A stretch of DNA of 64,000 bases from Ricordea florida. Its lineage: Eukaryota > Cnidaria > Anthozoa > Corallimorpharia > Ricordeidae. Positions 52,303-62,844 of the stretch are shown here, one piece after another. The translations under genes were made by a program, and so were the position numbers. The stretch spans positions 17,072,620-17,136,619 of the forward strand of contig OX453274.1 of assembly GCA_949710005.1 (NCBI GenBank), given 5' to 3'. Each line of letters opens with the position of its first letter. The first letter of the stretch is position 1. Below the pieces are notes generated by a model that saw only the letters and a program-made list of their open reading frames with translations, did no database searches and was not told the origin of the DNA.

Positions 52303-53763
52303 TTAAATGAATGAGAAACGTTCGTTGATACCGTGGGGATTAAGAGAACCGAGTTGGAAGATAAACTTCTGTTCTAGGTTTTTACGGCTTTCCGTATTGC
52401 CCTGATGCACGGAAAGTCCAGATACCGCCATGTTGTGAGTTGAGTGGTTAGGTAGATTAAAGTGTCGCGCTACAGGTTTCGATGCATCTTTGTCATGTCG
52501 TTCGACGTCACGCAGATGTTCGCGGAAACGGTCACCTAATCTTCTTCCGGTCTCGCCGATGTATATCTTCTTGCATAAGGTGCATTTTATGCAATAGATA
52601 ACATTGGCGGAAGTGCATGTGAAACGGTCGGTGATTTTAAACGATCGTTTAGGTCCTGCTATTTTGTTTGTGTTGTGGACGAAAGGGCAAGTTTTGCATC
52701 TTTTGCGTGTGCAGTTGAAAGTGCCGGGTGATTCGCCTGATTTTAGTGTACTTCTAACTAAAAAATCGCTTACGTTTTTGTTACGTTTGAATGAAATGAG
52801 TGGTGGTAGTGAGAAGATGCTGCCTGTTTTGTTGTCATTCTGAAGTAACTTTAAGTTCTTCAGAATGATGTTCTTGACAGGTAGGTTGAGTGGGTGAAAA
52901 GTGAGTGTGAACGGTATTCTCTGGTTCTCTTCCTTTTGTGACGTTTGTGGTGCTGAGGGTTGGTCAGTTGTTTGAGCGCGTTGTTGAGCTGTCTTCACAA
53001 CTGAGTCAGGGTAGCCACGGTTCTTGAAGAACTGAAGCATTTCTTCTGATTTGCTGGAGAAGTCCAACTCATCACTACATAAACGTCCAAGTCTGAGGAA
53101 TTGAGAATATGGAATGGAATTCTTAACATGGGTGGGGTGAGAAGACGAGTGCAATAAATAGCTATGGGAGTCTGTAGGTTTGTAGAACACACTAGTTGAT
53201 AGGCCGTTGTTGTGGATTGAAACGTTGATATCGAGAAAAGCTATTGAGGTTTCTGAAATTTGCCAAGTATATTTCAATGCTGGGTGGAACGAATTGACAG
53301 AATTAATGAAATGCTCAAGTTCAACCCTGGTGGATGAAGTTGCGCCAACGCAGTCGTCAATGTAGCGGCGTTATAGTTTAGGTTTAGGTCCGTTGTATTG
53401 GCGGAAAAATTGATTTTCAATGTAGCCTACGAAGAGATTGGCATAGCTAGGTCCCATTTTAGTGCCCATAGCGACGCCATTGATCTGTTGGTAGTAGTTG
53501 TTGGAGAATGAGAAACAGATGAGTGTTAAAACTAGTTCGGCTAGGCGAAGTAATGTTTGTGAGCTAGGCTCTTTTGTAGAGCGCTGGTCGAAATAAAATT
53601 TGAGTGCTAGAAGTCCTTCGTTGTTCGGTATGACAGTGTATAAAGAGGTGATGTCCATAGTGAAAATAAACTTGTTTTCGCCGGAGAAGTTGAAGTCGCG
53701 GAAGATTTTTAGTGCGTGGATGGTGTCTTTAATGTAGGATGGTAACGAACGTTTCTCATTCAT
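52303..53763 (-). pseudogene. PLE 1 reverse transcriptase with GIY-YIG endonuclease
   Basis: A single register from 53763 to 52303 with one in-frame TAA at 53371-53373. RT part: 'FTMDITSLYTVIPNNEGL' (catalytic Asp), 'GVAMGTKMGPSYANLFVG', then right after the stop 'RRYIDDCVG' with the YIDD core at 53353-53364. Further on, 'FLDINVSIHNNGL' and 'YSQFLRLGRLCSD' follow the PLE order, then a Cys-rich region 'CTRKRCKTCPF' and 'CIKCTLCKKIYIGETGRRL' (GIY-YIG) with 'REHLRDVERHD'. The RT would copy element RNA and the GIY-YIG domain cut the target. The N-terminal RT motifs are missing. Confidence 0.9.
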
Positions 53764-53876
53764 TTAATCATTCATCTAATTTATTCACTTCCATTCACAC
53801 AATGCTATGGATCCACCAATAGCATGGCTCCAAACTTCTCTATATAAATTTAACGTAACCCACAATCCTCTCATTC

Positions 53877-53910
53877 GCTCCGACGAAGGGCTAACGCTCG
53901 AAACGTCAGC
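53877..53910 (+). ncRNA. Hammerhead-like ribozyme motif, inverted copy
   Basis: Same sequence as the motif at 52199-52232 but on the plus strand, because the terminal repeats are inverted. Same deviation in the core. Confidence 0.45.
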
Positions 53911-54045
53911 ACCTCCTTTTTACCTTACGGTGGTATAACTTACTTAATCAACTCGTTTGATTTACCCATTTTCTTGTGTTTCAACTTCCCACCGACGCAA
54001 CACCAGTTTCTTTAGAAACTATCCCCACAATATTTTGTGAATAAA

Positions 54046-54383
54046 CTGAAATATTTATGAGCAAAATATGTTCTCATAAATAAAGAAATAGATGCATTCG
54101 AGGACCATATATACCATAGCATGATTATCAGACAATACGAGTCGCTCGTTCCTTCTCCCCTCTCACTTCGTGGCTCAATATACCCCCAAGCAGAGAACAT
54201 TTTCTAATTCCTTTTTTAAGTGAATATGAATTCAAAAGATAATTTTCGGTTTAATGGAACAGTGTAATCAAGAGAACTTAATATTTTGAATTCCTAAAAT
54301 ACATGTAGTAACTAATTCAATCTATTAATGATGTAACAGGAATAATAATAACAGTAAAACAAGAGAATACTGGGCTTCTATGC
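54046..54383. other. No gene recognised
   Basis: AT-rich spacer between PLE 1 and the hairpin array. A 62-codon minus frame near 54012-54200 has no recognisable product. Confidence 0.45.
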
Positions 54384-54525
54384 CTCCGAAAGGAGTTGTT
54401 TTATTGCCCCGTTACCGGGTTTAAAAGCTCCCAAAAGGGATTTTTTGCTGTCTCGAAAGACATTACTTGCTCCCAGAGGGGATTTGTGCATCTCTCGAAA
54501 GAGATTATTCGTTCCCTAAAGGGAA
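54384..54525. repeat. Array of seven small hairpins, ~21-bp spacing (42-bp unit)
   Basis: Short perfect or near-perfect hairpins follow one another: CTCCGAAAGGAG (54384), CCCGTTACCGGG (54408), TCCCAAAAGGGA (54429), GTCTCGAAAGAC (54450), TCCCAGAGGGGA (54471), TCTCTCGAAAGAGA (54491), TTCCCTAAAGGGAA (54512). Centres are 20-24 bp apart and the types alternate, so the unit is ~42 bp. Stems differ between units by paired changes, while the A-rich loops stay. Confidence 0.75.
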
Positions 54526-54890
54526 TATGGTCCTTGTGTTGCGGTAAACGTCGCAGACAGTAAAAGTTCAGGACGTGTTCGTACTTAGTTTATTCTTCGT
54601 AGTCGAGCGATCAACTACAGTCTCTGATCGAAGACTAACTCTTTTACTTGAAAACCACGCTTAAGTGTAGAAAGTGCAAGGCCGCGCAACGCCCTGTGAT
54701 TGGCTAGGAGCTTCATCTATTCATTTGTCGGCAGGTAAATAACAACGGCGGCTTCGTTAGAAGGATTAGGTCTCAAGTCCAATCTCGCTTGTAACTCGAA
54801 AGTTATAGCATTAACTCATTGCTCAGACTTAGAAGTGAGGAAAGCAGACTTATCTTGCACTTATTTCGTATACCAATCACAGTGGTTGCT
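54526..54890. other. No gene recognised
   Basis: Contains a CCTGTGATTGGCTAGG block (inverse CCAAT, about 54697-54712), which could be promoter-like, but no adjacent gene is identified. Confidence 0.4.
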
Positions 54891-55061
54891 GGAGATCTGG
54901 GAATGATTTCCGCACAGGTCCCTACTTCATTATGCATTCTGTATCTGTACTATTTCTTTCTTCGAACACAAGAAATATTTGCACGTGCACTACAGCAGAC
55001 AAGACAGCTACTGCATGCATAATGAAGTAGGGACCTGTGCGGAAATCATTCCGAGATCTGC
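54891..55061. repeat. Fold-back repeat with 46-bp arms
   Basis: The arm GAATGATTTCCGCACAGG...CTTCATTATGCA (54891-54936) is matched almost perfectly in inverse by 55016-55061. The ~80-bp loop has some further pairing. It may be a MITE; a long-stem RNA is also conceivable. Confidence 0.8.
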
Positions 55062-56924
55062 CTTGAACTTCTGGAACGTGACCGGTTCTGATAACGACTT
55101 CAAACGAACAAAAGTTAATTGAAATGATACGTAACAATCTTAATTACTAAGTTTCATTGGGCTGGAAGCACGTAGTTCCACAGTTCTTGCTTGTAAAATA
55201 GCCAGGATAAATTGTGATACGAGTAACTTAACTAAAGTTATCTTGAAAGACCAATGTCATTGTACTGCTTATGCTAAGAGAGACACCCAGACTGCTACCA
55301 GCGCAACGCGCGAGCGTGTAACTTCACAAGAACTTTAGAAATTACTTTAGCTGGATTAACTGGACCAAAGGTTGCTTAGGAATTTAGAGCAAAAGTAATT
55401 AAAGCGGCCAGGCTTATTAAACCCACGCGGTGCCAACAAAAGAAAAGGTTTTAGCACGTCCCAAGTTTTTCGTGGGAACTTTTCCCGCTTGATCAAGCTA
55501 CGTGTTTGCTTTCTAAAACCTAAGCGTTGCTTACTGGCAGTGTGGTAATCAAGTGTAAATCATAAATTCGAGGTACCGATCACGTTCGTTAACTTAACAT
55601 TATTCATCACTCAATAACACTACTAAGCACTGAAACAAGCGCAACCCCGAAAGGTGCAACATCACACGGAATAAAACATATGAACTAACTTAAGTATAAA
55701 GACTTTCGAAAAGTGTATGCCAACACTTGTATAGGCTGAAACACCAGACGGTAAACAGATTCGCCATTGCCGCCGAACAGACGCTTCCATTCACTTTCAC
55801 TTCTGTTAGCATATTTACTCCGTAAACCGTAACAAAACCTGAAAGTTTCTCTGCAAACAAATAATTTGCGACTCCATAGGAAGTTATTCCTGGTTATTGA
55901 TGAAAATGAGTTAAAAATCATTATCAAAAGAACGCCACTCACCTTCGACACTTCGCCCCTTTTTCTGCTGGGTCACAGAGCGAATTACCCAGGGAGCACA
56001 TGGAAAACCCGACTGACGCCCGAAAACAGTCCGAGCACCCGAACTCTTTCAACGATATTTTGATCGTAAAACCAGAATCACGGACACTCGGACGGACGGA
56101 CTTTCAGCCCCATTAAAAATTTACATTAGGCGATAGCCTCTGCGAGGCATTCGCATAAAAAGAGAATTGTTGAGTAAAAGGAATCCGAATGTAAAAGGCC
56201 TCAAGTAGAGCCTAAAAAGAGTGTGGAAAGGAGCTTGTGAGCAAAATGGAATGGTAGCGGCCGTGAGGCTTTTAATATCATTGTATGCGGACAATTGTGC
56301 ATGCATGAAAGATACTTTTATTGTTTGCCGCGGCTTTGTCATCCAACTGTGTTAAAATACCCTTCTCTGAGCTATCATCGGAGCCAAATTAGGGTCGATC
56401 GGTGTACGCATTTTTTTTTTTTAATCCTAAGAGTGAGTAAAAAAAAGCATGCCATTATTGAAGTTTGTGACTAATTATATGGATGACTGTTTGATCTATA
56501 TCAGTGTCCGTATTAAACTTATTTCAAGTGTGATATTTCCATCACTTCCCTAACAAAACATTTTAACAAGGAATTCCAAAACAGACACTAAAATAGCACC
56601 TTTTCGACTAAAATAGCACCTTTTCGATAAAGCGTTTCTAGATGTAACCTGCAAAAAGAAAAAAAACCTCAATTGCCCTTGTATTTACTTTGTTACTTTC
56701 GTGTTGTTTACATTTCACACGGATCTTGACCATTGAATTGTTCCGGTTACTAATTTTTTTTACCACGTTATCTGGAGTTTTCAGCTGCATAGACAAAAAT
56801 AAATTAATGATTCATTTTAGGCTTACATATTGCATCTGAGAAAGCATTCTTAACATCCACAGCTAAGATTTTGTGTAATGTGTTTTCTTATGCTTGCGTG
56901 ACAGTTGCATTTCCTTTTATGTAA
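55062..56924. other. No gene recognised
   Basis: Non-coding in appearance. Open frames up to 88 codons (55951-55685 minus, 56342-56121 minus) have no recognised motif. A short tandem 'TAAAATAGCACCTTTTCGA' duplication lies at about 56590-56630, and a T run at 56411-56422. Confidence 0.45.
56590..56632 (+). repeat. Tandem duplication of ~20 bp
   Basis: ACTAAAATAGCACCTTTTCG occurs twice in direct succession. Confidence 0.85.
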
Positions 56925-57430
56925 ACACATGAAAATTCACTATGGGTTTACCTCTCTCAAGCGGTGAATTGAATTGCCCAAGCCAGATTTTTTATATGTT
57001 CAAGTACAGCAATAGAGCTTTCCTCTTTTATGAATTTCGATGTACTAGTATGCGATTTTTACTTTCAAAGTTTCCTTAATTTTCAGCGATTTCCTATGCG
57101 CTTTAAACCCAAGGTGTGAAGAATCAGTAGTTTTAAATAGTTTTATATTTTCGGCTTGTTCTTGTGGTACCTCACTCACCTGCAAAAGATTATCGCGTTA
57201 AGTTGACCCGTTTTTATTTCCGAGTGATTTAAATAAGTGCTAATTATAATTCGCACGAATTTTTGATGTCGACTGTGCCGTTGACACGGCCCAGTTTCTC
57301 CAAAAAGGAAATTCTTTGGAAACTTTGATTATAATTTTCATAAATGTTTTACCAAAAGGGGTTTTTCTGACCACATATGAAGGGATCCGAAATTTCAGTT
57401 TTGACGGCGAATTCTGTTCCATCTATGTAT
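56925..57430 (-). repeat. Dispersed repeat, inverted partner of 5930-6480
   Basis: Reverse-complement similarity to 5930-6480 over about 500 bp with gaps; see that entry for shared blocks. The two copies are 50 kb apart in opposite orientation. Confidence 0.6.
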
Positions 57431-58159
57431 GTACTATGTTGATTCATAAAAAATAAACAGTCTATGACTTCATGTCACGTGGCTATTGCTTTCATTGAGC
57501 AGAACTGAAACACAACCCTTTTCTCTTCCCGCCAAACTTGCATAATTACAGTGTAAGATTATCATGAAATCTTTTTAACTTCACCATAGAACCATCATTA
57601 TTACTAATTATAAGGGAACAAAATAAATCTCAAACTATAAATTGTAGAGAACTGTCTGTACTATATGGTACAACTCTTAAAGTAAAACTTGAAGAGGTAA
57701 CTGTTTGTTAGATGATAAAGTCATTTTGTAGATGTTAAATTCTCTTGCACCTTGGTTCAAAAGATCACGTGTGAATTATTGAAGCGCGCACGTCATTGAT
57801 AGGAAGAAAGGCAGGGAAGCGCGCATCAACTTCCCGAAAGCCGTGCTCTATGACTGTTTGTAGTTGTCTGTGAAGTCGGAAATATTCAGACTGGATTTTC
57901 ATTGAAACACCAAATGCGGATGCTAATTAATGTACTAACAGCAATATCATTAGGTGACTGTCAATAGTTATGAAAACGGACGGATTCAAAATAAGGCAAC
58001 GTTTAAAAATACGCTCAGACCACACAACAATACTTACATACATACGTTTACTCTAACTCCCAAGCTAGTCTTTTCAGTCACAATATCTACATTATTAAAA
58101 AAAATGAAAAGAAAAACTAAATTATATATAAAAATACAATATAAAATGTATGTACATTA
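57431..58159. other. No gene recognised
   Basis: AT-rich. A 68-codon plus frame (57954-58160) is Thr/Lys-rich without a motif. Confidence 0.45.
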
Positions 58160-58290
58160 AAAGAATGATGGACTAGCATCCCATCTAGGGAGGAGTAATT
58201 ATTCTCCCAGGTGCTTTATGCTAGTGAACCGGGATAAGCTCCGGAAGAGTGAGCCTTTCGCTAGTGTGCGCCTTTACCTTACATTAAAAA
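58160..58290 (+). repeat. SINE fragment
   Basis: GGACTAGCATCCCATCTAGG, then CTCCCAGGTGCTTTATGCTA and GTGAACCGGGATAAGCTCCG. It corresponds to the second half of the family at 1-255. Confidence 0.65.
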
Positions 58291-59110
58291 AATAAAACAC
58301 AGGAGAGCAATTAAAAATGGAACAAAACAAAAACCAAAAAAAACGGTTACAAAGGGTTCAAAAGTTCACTGATAGAAAATATTTCAATTCTTAAGTGCAA
58401 ACAGCAGACGGCGCCTAAAATAGTGACGTTCTCCATTGCTTGTAAGTCCTTCGGAAGATTGTTCCACAATTTGTACCCTCGTTAAGAGAATGCACGTTGT
58501 CCAGAGGACATCGAGGTATGTGAGGGAGACTACATGATCGTGTCATTGTACTATGAATATGAGAACATGGGACCAACCCATTAGCCAGATATTCAGGGAC
58601 TGAAATATTTACCCGTCGTTGAAAAACACAGGTACCCATGGAATACATGTGCAAGCTAGGAGTATGTTGTTGTCATTAACCTTAATCAAGAAGTTACTGT
58701 GTTTGAAATTTAGGCAAGGAACTTTGTGAGAATAAATACAGGGCAAGTTTGAGTAGTGTAATGAGAGCGTATGTTGCCAGAGTGTGGTACCAAACACGAA
58801 AGAGATAAGCAACAGTTGCTTGAAAAGACGTTATTGGCATGAGAAGAACAGTTAGGTTGCAGACGTTACAGGCAAAATGTTTTCTTTATGGCGTCACGAT
58901 TCTTTAACTATGTTTTAAGAACATTCTAACATCCATTTATATAGAAGAGGTAATAGATGAGAGAAGGAATGATACTGGACAAGGCTGTGGAGGAGGTTAA
59001 GTATTAGAAAGGGAGTGTTTGCATGAAAAGCTGAAATCAGACCATAGCATTTTGCAACAAAAGAAAGAAACTTAGTTCTTTTTATGAAACTGGCACTTAA
59101 AAGGAAGTGA
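58291..59110. other. No gene recognised
   Basis: Open frames on the minus strand (58654-58415 and 58812-58609) are under 80 codons. The plus strand of 58430-58640 contains 'VTFSIACKSFGRLFHNLYPR', which resembles the C-terminal end of a LINE polyprotein, but weakly. Confidence 0.35.
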
Positions 59111-59114
59111 AAAA

Positions 59115-59186
59115 AAAAATCCGCAACGTGAAATCGAACCCGAAAGCTCCACTTAGGTAGCGCCTAACCCATTATGCTACCGGGTA
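59115..59186 (-). ncRNA. tRNA-like relic (Pol III promoter boxes)
   Basis: On the minus strand TAGCATAATGGG fits the A-box consensus TRGYNNARNGG, and GGGTTCGATTTC fits the B box GGTTCGANTC, at tRNA-like spacing, followed by a run of nine Ts as terminator. The acceptor and T stems pair poorly and the anticodon loop is abnormal, so it is a tRNA pseudogene or the head of a tRNA-derived SINE rather than a functional tRNA. Confidence 0.5.
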
Positions 59187-59699
59187 AAGTCACGAGATTG
59201 CGGTGGGGAATTATTTAAAGTGCTTTTTCGGGCGAATTTTTCATTTTCGGCAGTGCGGTGAACATAGATTCCGTTTGTCTTAAGCGATTAATTTTTTAAC
59301 CTATTTTTCGGCCGAGAACAAAAAACGTATCTATGAACTCTGTGATATTATGTATTGTAAACCAGATCAGTAATTGTTCCTTCAAGTCCTTGCCGAACAC
59401 AAATAAATAAGAAACAACTCACTTAATTCGCATGTACATGAACTAGAACACAAATTATTCCGAAAACACTTGCATTTCCGGAAGAGTCTGCAGACAATCG
59501 ACCATCTGAGAACGAATTAGCGTAAATCCTTCGTGAAATCGCTCTGAATGTCACTAGCAAAATTTCATCGGGCCTCCTAAGCAAGGTCAAGGAAAGAACA
59601 ACATCGAGAATTGAAAGTACACACTAACACCACTACGGGACACAAGAGAAACAAAGAGACACAATATGTGGCAAAAGAAGTTTATTTTGTGTATTTTTT
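59187..59699. other. No gene recognised
   Basis: Nothing supported between the tRNA-like relic and LINE C. Confidence 0.45.
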
Positions 59700-60018
59700 A
59701 CCTTTAATTTGAGCTAAAGTCTTTAAGTTCGGCTAAATCGGCATACGTACAAAAGCCCTTTGTTACGGACGGACAGTTACACATTCCTTTCCATTTCGAT
59801 GACATATAGTGAAGGCTGTGTAACCTAGCCTGCAAAAAATGTCTCTCCTTAACACTGAGCCAGTTAAGAGATTTTATACCTTGAGAGATGTGGTCTAATT
59901 TTCTTAGACCCAATACAATATTGGGGGGAGGGGGCGACGTTCTCTACCAGCTGAACCTTCTTAATATTACGTTGACAGGTGTTGGCCCATACTGTAGAAC
60001 AATAATACATTTTACTAC
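59700..60018 (-). pseudogene. LINE C (CR1-like), C-terminal part
   Basis: Minus-strand frame with 'LRKLDHISQGIKSLNWLSV' and 'KERHFLQARLHSLHYMSS', the C-terminal region found after RT in CR1-like LINEs. Preceding it, across Helitron-like copy 6, the frame reads ...NAFV joined to SSKMYYCSTVWANTCQ when copy 6 is removed. Stops and a small indel near 59930 (GGGGGGAGGGGG run) break it. Confidence 0.75.
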
Positions 60019-62002
60019 CTAGAAATACGACTCCCGCAAAACCTCGCGAAGCTAGTTTTTAAAGGACTCCTAATTGTTTTTCCTATGAGGGATGAAACCC
60101 CAATTTATGTATTTACTTATTATTATATTATTTTTATATTTTGTACTTTCTCATTTTTTGCAATTATTATCATGATTATTATGATTGTATTATTATCATT
60201 ATCATTTTTAATATTATAACTGGTATTGATATTATTATTAGTATATGTTTAACATAATATACTGTTATGGGGTGGGGGTGTATGTCCTAATCTGGGAAAA
60301 GGTATTGTTCCTCAACTACTACAAGCAATTCCGTTTTTCTTCTGAATAGGGTTTGTCTCATAGGAAGTAAAATTACTCAACTCTGAACAATACCATTTCT
60401 TCTTTTAAGCTTAGAATCTAGTCATGGTTGCCACAGCCATAAGGTCTTTAAATTCCTTGACTTTTTCCCTAACAAATGTAAAATTTCCCTTACCAACTAA
60501 ATTAGAAAAGTCACAAATTAGTCCTGGTAATGACCTCCAAACTGCTGACCGGTCTGACCTGTGGCAATCATGCTAGTGCAGTCATTATCATCATTATAAT
60601 CATGTCCATACAGTTAGTGTGGAAAATCATGATTGAAAGCATAGGGCATTTAAGAAACTTCAAAGACTTGTTATTACATACAGCACCCTTGCAATGAATA
60701 TATAAGAAAAATCGCTAAAAATTTTAGCATTACAAACTTTAGTTTCTCCCTTATAGAGTTTTTTCAATGTAAAAGGTCAACTGTATATTGTGGTTGTTAT
60801 TAAATATTTGTATTTGACATCATAAAAATGAATTAAACAGCATTAAGGAAAAAGGTGAAGATGTAACACCTAATTTAGCAAAGTAGGGCTTAAATTAACT
60901 TTTCATTTGTGGGAAAAGGGTGGGTGCTAAGAGAGTAATTCCCAGGGATACATGGAACTCAAAGGTAAAAACCCATTTTGAAATGGCTATGGAACTTGTC
61001 TGTCCCAACGAAACTTTTTAATTACGCAATACATATATGTAGATAATGACATTAATTGATCATCGCAGTAGCTTATATGTAGCAAAGAAATAGAGCAAAG
61101 AGAAATACTACTCAGAAGTCAGTAATGACATCTGCTTTATTCACAAATAACTGCATTGATCAGTGATAATATTGCAGAGCCAGTCACTTATTGTTTGGTA
61201 TCTTTTCTGTTGAAAATACTGAACATAACTGCAACATCAAACAAATCAACAATATATTTTCACTGTTGCAATGATATCAGATCATATAATTATTAATACT
61301 TGCTATCACAACTGCAATCTCTGTATTGGGAATTTCCTACTTGCATTCTCATTGCAGCATTAATACTACGTGACTGTCATCTTTCATTTCTTTGCGGTTG
61401 GTTTCTGTTTCCCCTTTCCTGGCACTTTCTTCACGACGATATGGTAATCTGTTTTGTCGTTCGTCTTCTGATTCTGTCTGCACGCTGGAAGTCGTTCCTA
61501 CTCGGTTTCCGTTCTAAGTCATTTTGCTAAATTTTGTTCGCCAATTTCGTTATGTAATCGCTCGCTCATGTCCCGTATACCTAAAACGAGTCTTTTTTTC
61601 TATCGATAACAAATTCAATTTCCAATCTAACTTGATGGTAACTTGATGGTATTCCTGGTCCTTTTCCTTGCTAATTCCTTTGCTTTTTTTGAGCAAACAG
61701 TTGTTGTCTTAGCTGCGATGTCTCTTGTTATCGTCTCTACCGTCGTTTCTCAATCTCTGCTTTGAGTCGCCGCTTCCCGTGTGCCGATTTTTGCGGCATT
61801 CAAACTTACTCGACGACGATCTCTCGCCATTCTTTCTTGTATATGTAGGAGATCTTCTTGCTGGGATGTATTTCCAAGACGAGTGAAATCGGTTTCCACA
61901 AAATTCACATTATTTTCAAAGCATCATTCAAAGAATTCCTAATGGCGGAATTTCACATGGAGTAATGTTGCCAGGTAACCTGGCCTGCGAACGGACAACT
62001 TT

Positions 62003-62047
<45 letters not shown>

Positions 62048-62082
62048 CGGGAGAAAAAAAACACACAAGCAAACTACAGGTT

Positions 62083-62127
62083 TATCCCTACAAGCCTGTT
62101 TCGTGGTTGCCCACTCATCAGGGGATA
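62083..62127 (-). ncRNA. Hammerhead ribozyme, inverted copy
   Basis: The exact reverse complement of the hammerhead at 62539-62583, in the left arm of the inverted terminal repeats. Confidence 0.8.
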
Positions 62128-62138
62128 TGGGAGGAATG

Positions 62139-62465
62139 TCCCAAACCTACATCGGACTTACAGAAAACGACTTCAAAACAAGATACAGAAACCACACCGC
62201 ATCTTTCCGCCACGCTAAACACAGAAACTCCACCGAGCTCAGCAAACACATATGGACCCTTAAAGACAACAACATTGAACACTTTATTTCCTGGCGGATC
62301 GTGTCTTCACACTCGCCATATAACAGCTCAAGGAAAAGATGTAACCTCTGCCTCAAAGAAAAATTCCTAATCATCTTCCGACCCGAACTATCCACGCTAA
62401 ACAAACGTAATGAGCTTGTGTCTTCTTGCCGCCACAGAAACAAAACCCTCTTACGCAATACCTGA
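62139..62465 (+). pseudogene. PLE 2 GIY-YIG endonuclease fragment
   Basis: 'SQTYIGLTENDFKTRYRNH' is the GIY-YIG core (TYIG), followed by 'FRHAKHRNSTELSKHIW', 'HFISWRIVSSHSPYNSS', a Cys pair 'CNLCLKEKFLII' and a terminal 'ELVSSCRHRNK', ending at TGA 62463-62465. This matches the C-terminal endonuclease of Penelope-like polyproteins. RT is absent. Confidence 0.85.
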
Positions 62466-62538
62466 AACTTAACGATCTCTATTATTATGTAAATTTAACT
62501 ACTTTGTATATAAGCGATGGTAAAGGACATTCCTCCCA

Positions 62539-62583
62539 TATCCCCTGATGAGTGGGCAACCACGAAACAGGCTTGTAGGGATA
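62539..62583 (+). ncRNA. Hammerhead ribozyme (type I), PLE 2 terminal repeat
   Basis: All parts of a hammerhead are present in order: stem I TATCCC (62539-62544), CTGATGA (62545-62551), stem II GTGG-GCAA-CCAC (62552-62563), GAAA (62564-62567), a helix III ACA-GGCT-TGT (62567-62576), A62577 as the cleavage base, and stem I' GGGATA (62578-62583). Every stem pairs perfectly. Confidence 0.85.
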
Positions 62584-62686
62584 AACCTGTAGTTTGCTTG
62601 TGTGTTTTATTTCTCCCGCAACAACTACTTCGCTCTACGTTCACGTATTGAGCACTGTTTTACGATTAATCAACTTTTACAATTTA

Positions 62687-62750
<64 letters not shown>

Positions 62751-62844
62751 CATATATAAAAACTCTCGGCTCGATTTACTCGGGCTTGCGAGCCACGTGG
62801 TCTGACCGAAAGCGACACGATTAGTAACCTCGCTTCGCGAGGAA

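Larger units (their letters stand above)
52120..54045 (-). mobile_element. Penelope-like element (PLE 1), 5'-truncated
   Basis: Element 52135-54030 is flanked by identical 15-bp copies of TATTTTGTGAATAAA (52120-52134 and 54031-54045). Its ends are inverted repeats (about 52142-52325 versus 53742-53973), the inverted 'pseudo-LTR' arrangement known in PLEs; the right arm has an extra ~45 bp. Between them lies a minus-strand RT plus GIY-YIG coding region. The coding region starts mid-RT, so the element is 5' truncated. Confidence 0.88.
62041..62626 (+). mobile_element. Penelope-like element fragment (PLE 2)
   Basis: Inverted terminal repeats of ~90-100 bp (62041-62136 and about 62524-62626; GTTGTTGCGGGAGAAA and its inverse) surround a plus-strand coding fragment. 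The insertion lies in the AT tract of Helitron-like copy 6, so a target duplication cannot be seen. The element is strongly 5' truncated: only the C-terminal endonuclease part remains. Confidence 0.85.
60019..62844 (-). mobile_element. Helitron-like element, copy 6, inserted in LINE C
   Basis: Begins CTAGAAATACGACTCCCGC and ends CGCTTCGCGAGGAA on the plus strand. Removing it rejoins the LINE C reading frame with no bases gained or lost, so there is no target duplication. It is of the copy 5 subfamily. Its AT tract carries a nested Penelope fragment (62041 to about 62626). Confidence 0.65.

Noticed and set aside
54384..54525. CRISPR-like array
   Set aside because: Units are only ~21/42 bp, the 'repeats' vary and the conserved feature is a hairpin, not sequence; eukaryotic context.
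62041..62626. Spacer-bearing DNA transposon with inverted repeats
   Set aside because: The inverted ends carry hammerhead ribozymes and enclose a GIY-YIG fragment, which is the Penelope arrangement.
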